Positions 59,609-64,000 of a DNA stretch of 64,000 nucleotides are shown in pieces; the first letter of the stretch is position 1; every line of letters starts with the position of its first letter. The stretch is taken from NCBI RefSeq assembly GCF_001541345.2, contig NZ_LMVL02000001.1, positions 434,001-498,000 on the forward strand, written 5' to 3'. A model generated the notes under the pieces. That model had not been told where the DNA came from and did not search any database. It saw nothing but the letters and a program-made list of their open reading frames with translations. The translations under genes and the position numbers were made by a program. Source of the stretch: Gillisella vitis. GTDB lineage: Bacteria > Pseudomonadota > Alphaproteobacteria > Rhizobiales > Rhizobiaceae.

Positions 59609-60691
59609 TCAGCTCGCCTTGACTTCGTTCCAGATTTTCAACCAGTCGGAATAATTGGGCGGGGCCACCGGCCACATGAAGGATTTCATCACGTCCATGT
59701 CATCAACGAAGATCGTTGCCTGTTCCTCATGCGATAGCTTGTCTCTGATGACGGAGGAGGTGGTGGCGTAATGGCCGATCCGGGCCACATCGGTGGAATA
59801 GCTCGGACCAAGCAGATAATTGATGAATTTATAGCCAATCTCGGTCTTTTCCGGCGAAAGATTGGCGGGCATGCCGAAGCAGTCACACCAGCCCATCACG
59901 CCAGCCTTCGGCTTGGCCATGCCCATCGGCAGTTTGGCCTGTAGCTCGTCATAGGGTACGCGCCAGGAGAAGGCACAGGAGACTTCGCCGGTGGCGAAGA
60001 GATTGGTCAGGTCGCCGATGGTCTGCCAATAGGTGCGCAGCAGCGGCTTCTGGGTGATGAGCAGTTTCTTTGCCTCGGCCAGTTCCTTGGCCTCCATGAC
60101 GAACACTTTGTCGCGCGGCACACCGGCTACCAGCCCGGCGATGGCGATGGATTCCAGGGCGTAATCGCGCATGGCGAGCTGGCCGGAATATTTCGCATCA
60201 AAGAGCGTGGTATAATCAGGCTCCTTCTCGAACTTGTCCTTGCGGTAGACAATCGGGTTCAGGCCCCAGAGATAGGGAATGGCAAAGGTCTTGCCGGCAT
60301 CGTCCATCACCTTCGGTGTGGATTTGAACACATCATACATCAGGCTGGCATTGGGAATTTTCGACAGGTCCAGCTCTTTCAGCAAACCGGCCTTGATATA
60401 GCGCCAGCTGCCGTTCAGCGATGGGTTGATCATGTCCCAATCGGCGGCGGCCCCGGTTTTCAGCGCGGCAAACTGTGCGTCCTCGCTGGAGAGATAGGAA
60501 AGCTTGACCTTGACGCCGGTTTCCTTTTCGAAGCCGGCGACATATTCGGGATGGCCGTTGGAGTCCCAGGTTGCCCAGACCATGTCGGAGACCGCAGCGC
60601 GTGCGATGCCCGCATTTGAAACCACTCCTGCGGCGGCCCCCGCCGCCATTCCCGCCAGCACGTCACGCCGTGTGATACCTGTCCGTTTCAT
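59609..60691 (-). CDS. Pot-type ABC transporter substrate-binding protein (PotD-like)
   Basis: The 360-residue periplasmic protein has a twin-arginine-type signal (TRRDVLAG at 7-14) and cleavage after GIARAA. The mature part resembles extracellular polyamine or other cationic-compound binding proteins (DMVWATWDSNGHPEYVAGFEKETGVKVKL, then NPIVYRKDKFEK). MKRTGITRRD at 60691 is preferred to the open frame to 60754. First gene of the minus operon, 111 nt after the LysR gene. Confidence 0.87.
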   Translation of the reverse strand: MKRTGITRRDVLAGMAAGAAAGVVSNAGIARAAVSDMVWATWDSNGHPEYVAGFEKETGVKVKLSYLSSEDAQFAALKTGAAADWDMINPSLNGSWRYIKAGLLKELDLSKIPNASLMYDVFKSTPKVMDDAGKTFAIPYLWGLNPIVYRKDKFEKEPDYTTLFDAKYSGQLAMRDYALESIAIAGLVAGVPRDKVFVMEAKELAEAKKLLITQKPLLRTYWQTIGDLTNLFATGEVSCAFSWRVPYDELQAKLPMGMAKPKAGVMGWCDCFGMPANLSPEKTEIGYKFINYLLGPSYSTDVARIGHYATTSSVIRDKLSHEEQATIFVDDMDVMKSFMWPVAPPNYSDWLKIWNEVKAS

Positions 60692-60755
60692 GGAGCCCCA
60701 TCCGGTTCTTGTTGCGATGAGGACAGTGTGCGGACTTTCGATCCAAACGGCCATA

Positions 60756-60788
60756 AGGCAAAGGCAATAGTGTCTATTGCCTTTGCCT
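60756..60788. promoter_or_regulatory. 33-nt perfect stem-loop between the LysR and ABC genes
   Basis: Fifteen-nt arms (AGGCAAAGGCAATAG at 60756-60770 and its exact complement at 60774-60788) with a 3-nt loop. It could end the LysR transcript or be its operator on the ABC promoter (it contains T-N11-A spacings). No T-run follows. Confidence 0.6.
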
Positions 60789-60802
60789 GCACTGGGCTGC
60801 CA

Positions 60803-61816
60803 TCAGCCTGGTTGCCAGCTGGGCTGCCGACTGGAGTGCATGTGGCGCACCGGCGGAAGAGGCAAGGGACTGACGCGGTCGAGCGCTTGTATCTCTGCAC
60901 AGGCATTCTTGATCATCCTGCGCAGCCATGCCTGGTCGGGCGCATGATGTTTGCGGTCGTGCCAGAGCGTATAGAAATGCATCTGCCCCAATTCGACCGG
61001 AGCGTCCAGCACCGCGAAGGGGAAGGTTTGCGCCACCTGTTCGGCAAAGTGCCGTCCGGTGGTGAAGACGAGGTCTGAGCGCGCCAGCACGTAAGGCGCG
61101 ATGGAATATTCCGGCACCGTGGCGCGGATATGCCGTTTGACACCGAGATCGAGCAACCGTCCGTCGATGGGGCTGAATTGCGCATCGCGTTCTGACGTCG
61201 GCGACAGATGGCTTTCCTCGAGATATTCATCAAGCCGGATGCGATCCCGGTCGCGGCGGGCAAAACGATGCGTGGATCTGACCATGCAGACGATATCCGT
61301 CTTCAGCATCGGTGCGATGCGCAGGTGCTCCGGCGGGTGGGGCCAATTGCCGATCACCGCGTCGATCCGGCCTTCCGACAGTCCCGACAGAAGATCGTCT
61401 TGCGATGGCATCGGGGAGGCGTCGATGGAAATGCCGGGGGCCATGTCGGTGATCGCGCCGATCAATTGCGGCATGAAGACGGTGCCGAGACAATTGCTGG
61501 CAACCACGCGAAAATGCCGAACGGATACGGCGGGATCGAAAGCGGTCGGAGAAATCAGATGGGTATCGATCCGTCCGAGAATGTCGTTCATGGCCGAGCG
61601 CAGCGCCACCCCGCGCTCGGTCGGCACCAACGCACTGCCGGAACGCACCAGCAGCGGGTCCTGGAAAATATCGCGCAGTCGCTTCAAGGTCAGGCTGACG
61701 GTCGGCTGCGCCTGGCCCAGTAGATCGGCGGTACGCGATACGCTGCATTCCGTCAGCAGCAAGCGCAAGGTGCGCATCATGCGGATATCGAGATTTGCAT
61801 AGGCTTGCTCTGACAT
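60803..61816 (-). CDS. LysR-family transcriptional regulator
   Basis: The 337-residue LysR protein has a helix-turn-helix MMRTLRLLLTECSVSRTADLLGQAQPTVSLTLKRLR at 13-48 and a C-terminal effector-binding domain. AAGGAG upstream supports the ATG at 61816. It is in the same direction as, and upstream of, the Pot-type operon, so it probably regulates it through the palindrome at 60756. The last ~25 residues (RVSPLPLPPVRHMHSSRQPS) are an unusual Pro/His-rich tail. Confidence 0.85.
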   Translation of the reverse strand: MSEQAYANLDIRMMRTLRLLLTECSVSRTADLLGQAQPTVSLTLKRLRDIFQDPLLVRSGSALVPTERGVALRSAMNDILGRIDTHLISPTAFDPAVSVRHFRVVASNCLGTVFMPQLIGAITDMAPGISIDASPMPSQDDLLSGLSEGRIDAVIGNWPHPPEHLRIAPMLKTDIVCMVRSTHRFARRDRDRIRLDEYLEESHLSPTSERDAQFSPIDGRLLDLGVKRHIRATVPEYSIAPYVLARSDLVFTTGRHFAEQVAQTFPFAVLDAPVELGQMHFYTLWHDRKHHAPDQAWLRRMIKNACAEIQALDRVSPLPLPPVRHMHSSRQPSWQPG

Positions 61817-61971
61817 GCTCGTACTCCTTTGACGGTGAGTAACTTGATGAAAAGCATTTTCTATGCCAGTTGCTGACTTGATAACGGGGCCTTCCCGCTT
61901 TCGAGCCTTAGTCTATGCCACGGCACAGCCGCCGCCAGCATAGATCCCAATCACACCTTCAGTCCCACCAG
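61817..61971. other. Short intergenic stretch
   Basis: Between the LuxR stop and the LysR start, with no clear signal other than the LysR ribosome site near 61825. Confidence 0.4.
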
Positions 61972-64000
61972 CTATTCAAGGGTTTTCAGAACAGCTTGGG
62001 TTCGGCTTTTCACACCCAGCTTGGCGAAAATGTTCTTGGCGTGCGATTTCACTGTGTTCAAATTGATATCGAGCCTGGTGGCGATTTCGCTGTTGGAAAG
62101 CCCCCACCGCATCAATTGCAGGACGTCGTCTTCCCGCTGCGTCAACTCAGTGAGCGAGCCACGCAGACTGAGGCGGGCCTCCTGCCTTTGCCCTCCGCCA
62201 GGGTTCGGCGACGCGGCGACGGGTGAAACGAAATCACGCAAGATGCGCCGCGTCGCCATGGTGTCATACTCAACATCCGCAGGTCGCGTCCCCTCGCCCT
62301 CATGGGCGGGCGCGATGACGGTGGCGAGCGCCTCTGCCTGTCGCGCCATCAGAATACGACCTTCCTGCCGCGCCCCTGCGGCAAGCGCCCGAAGCTTTTC
62401 TGCTGCCGCATCGATCTGACCGGCATTGCGCAGGATTCTGGCCTCGACGATGCGAAATGGGTCCCATATCGGCCAGGCCGAGGAAGGAAACCGGTTGCGC
62501 GCCTCTGGCAATTGCAGGGACAGCCGTTCCCATTCGCGGCGGCCCTCCGCAGGGTTGTTGAGACGAAAGGCCCGGTCGGCCCGCTCTATACTGAGCTGGA
62601 ATTCGAGGCGAAAATCTTCCGCCTCGTAGGCTCGTCTGCTGGCACGAACGAGAAGTGCCGTTGCCTCCTCGACCCGGCCCGTTATATCGAGAAGCCGCAC
62701 GAGACCGGTTGTGGCAATCAGGATCCGTTCGCACAGCCCGGAAACATCCGTTGCCTTTTCAGCTGGGATCGCCCGTCGCCACAGGCGCTCGGCCTTCTCA
62801 ATATCATTGTCGTCATAGGCAATCAGTCCCAAAAGTGCTGATGGCAGCGCGACCATATAGGAGTGTTCGCCGAAATGCTGTTCGGCAATCGCCAGGGCTT
62901 CGACAATCACATGCCGGGCTTCCTGAAACAGCGCACGGGCGAGGTAGGACATGGCGGCAATGCAGCGGGAATGAATTCCGCCCCAATGACAGGCCATGTC
63001 GTCATAGACGCCATTTGCCCGCCATGTCAGCCGCTCCGCCAGGTCCAGCTTGCCGAGATTGAAGGCGAAATAGCTGTGAATGGAATCGAGATCGACCTGT
63101 CCGAACGCTAACCGATCAAGCTCTTTTCCTGCCAGTTGGGAGAGATGAAAATCTCCGACTGTGAAATCACCGCCATAGGCGCCGATGAGCGCCCGCATGA
63201 GATGAAGCCGTCCGCTGATATCGAGACCCGTGCGTGCCGCGATGAGGGATACAGGGCTATTCGGGTCGCTTTCCGCCGCCTCTATCGTCTGAAGGGTTTG
63301 CTCGGCTTGCAAGAAGCGGCGCATGTTGATGGATCGCCACACTTGCAGGAAAAGCAGAAGCGGCCTTTCCTCGCGGGCATCCCGGGGCAGTTGCTGCATC
63401 CAGCGGGAATAGGTGTCGAAACGGCCATGGCTGAGATAGTCGTACAGGCAATAGGTTTCTATCAGCTCCGCCGCCCATTTGGACTGGCGCGCCAGAAAGG
63501 CATGACGGACGGCATCAACGGGCGACCCATTGTCGATGAACCATTGCGCGGCGCGGGCGTGAATATCTTCGACAGCAGGCCGGTCATCGCCATAAAGACG
63601 GGTTTGCAGAAATTCCTGGAACAGATGATGATACTTGTACCACCGCTGGGTTCCCGGAAGCTCAACGACAAACAATTGGCTTTGCTCCAGGAAGGCCAGC
63701 ATCCGGTCCCCGTCAAACCGACCGGTCACGGCGTTGCAGAGGTCGGCATTCAGCGTTTCCAAGAGGGAGGTCTTGGCGAGGAAGTCGCAAATCTCGGCAG
63801 GCAGTCCGGCAATGACTTCCTCCAGGAAATAGTCGGCAAACGCACGATGGCTTCCAGATGGCGCAGCGGCGACGAAATTGCCCGTCGCTCGCCCTGTGAC
63901 CAGGGCTGCCAGCCGCAGGCCGACCGCCCAACCCTCGGTATGACCATGCATCTGGCGGCTTTCGTCAGCCGTCAAGGCGACATTGGAGGCGGTGCGAAAA
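61972..64000 (-). CDS. MalT-like LuxR-family regulator, cut by window end
   Basis: At least 676 residues are visible. The window edge removes the N-terminus with its P-loop, so the start is outside. The visible part begins at the end of the NACHT/STAND-type ATPase domain (GHTEGWAVGLRLAAL), runs through TPR-like helical repeats and ends in a LuxR helix-turn-helix LTQREDDVLQLMRWGLSNSEIATRLDINLNTVKSHAKNIFAKLG. MalT-type proteins are ATP-dependent activators that respond to a small ligand. Its target is not evident from the sequence. Confidence 0.88.
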   Translation of the reverse strand, partial: FRTASNVALTADESRQMHGHTEGWAVGLRLAALVTGRATGNFVAAAPSGSHRAFADYFLEEVIAGLPAEICDFLAKTSLLETLNADLCNAVTGRFDGDRMLAFLEQSQLFVVELPGTQRWYKYHHLFQEFLQTRLYGDDRPAVEDIHARAAQWFIDNGSPVDAVRHAFLARQSKWAAELIETYCLYDYLSHGRFDTYSRWMQQLPRDAREERPLLLFLQVWRSINMRRFLQAEQTLQTIEAAESDPNSPVSLIAARTGLDISGRLHLMRALIGAYGGDFTVGDFHLSQLAGKELDRLAFGQVDLDSIHSYFAFNLGKLDLAERLTWRANGVYDDMACHWGGIHSRCIAAMSYLARALFQEARHVIVEALAIAEQHFGEHSYMVALPSALLGLIAYDDNDIEKAERLWRRAIPAEKATDVSGLCERILIATTGLVRLLDITGRVEEATALLVRASRRAYEAEDFRLEFQLSIERADRAFRLNNPAEGRREWERLSLQLPEARNRFPSSAWPIWDPFRIVEARILRNAGQIDAAAEKLRALAAGARQEGRILMARQAEALATVIAPAHEGEGTRPADVEYDTMATRRILRDFVSPVAASPNPGGGQRQEARLSLRGSLTELTQREDDVLQLMRWGLSNSEIATRLDINLNTVKSHAKNIFAKLGVKSRTQAVLKTLE

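Noticed and set aside
1..64000. CRISPR arrays, rRNA and tRNA genes
   Set aside because: No regularly spaced short repeats, no rRNA-like blocks and no cloverleaf with a CCA or TTCGA arm were seen; the only long direct repeats are the protein-coding ones in the autotransporter.

Overview
This window reads as DNA of a Rhizobiaceae-like alphaproteobacterium (Agrobacterium/Rhizobium type). The indicators are a Ros/MucR zinc-finger regulator, a fragment of the rhizobial RHE_PE00001-type family, a Pha/Mrp cation antiporter with a fused A/B subunit, a rhizobial-style autotransporter barrel, high GC and tightly overlapping ATGA gene junctions. It is accessory, catabolic DNA: three aromatic or N-compound uptake and degradation blocks separated by decayed insertion sequences. 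No rRNA, tRNA, CRISPR array or replication origin was seen.

Layout. 1-6.3 kb: the 3' part of a giant repeat-rich autotransporter adhesin, followed by a strong stem-loop. 6.3-7.8 kb: gene-poor, with a 28-bp perfect palindrome and an IS6-family remnant. 7.8-12.3 kb: a cluster that fits salicylate degradation via salicylyl-CoA and gentisate (gentisate dioxygenase, maleylpyruvate isomerase-type protein, IclR regulator, hot-dog thioesterase, flavin hydroxylase, CoA ligase). The ligase is cut after about 96 codons by a 2.49-kb IS21-family element whose istB is itself frameshifted.

15.2-26.8 kb: an intact minus-strand block for benzyl alcohol, benzaldehyde and benzoate to catechol and then muconolactone: catB-catC-catA-benA-benB-benC-benD-transporter-aldehyde dehydrogenase-alcohol dehydrogenase. 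A divergent LysR regulator sits opposite an ATAC-N7-GTAT site of the CatM/BenM type. The steps after muconolactone isomerase are not in the window.

26.8-33.7 kb: an IS graveyard (IS630 remnant, IS6 element with perfect terminal repeats but a broken transposase, a solo IS21 end inside an integrase pseudogene). It also carries a flavin-dependent LLM oxidoreductase, a sugar-efflux-type MFS protein, a small HNH protein, a Ros/MucR regulator, a decayed VapBC-like pair and a broken RHE_PE00001-like gene.

33.9-38.1 kb: a LodA-type quinoprotein oxidase fused to an N-terminal catalase-fold domain, followed by its LodB-type flavoprotein. 38.1-44.1 kb: the phaAB-C-D-E-F-G antiporter operon (minus strand), divergent from a small XRE regulator.

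44.7-60.7 kb: two convergent operons that look like a nitrogen-compound uptake and degradation system. The plus operon encodes a BMP-type ABC importer, an amidase and a cytosine-deaminase-like hydrolase. The minus operon encodes a Pot-type ABC importer, a flavoprotein monooxygenase, a creatininase-family amidohydrolase, a questin-oxidase-like protein and a TrzA/AtzB-type amidohydrolase. Their stop codons overlap at 51.87 kb. A LysR regulator and a MalT-like LuxR regulator (cut by the window end) lie upstream of the minus operon.
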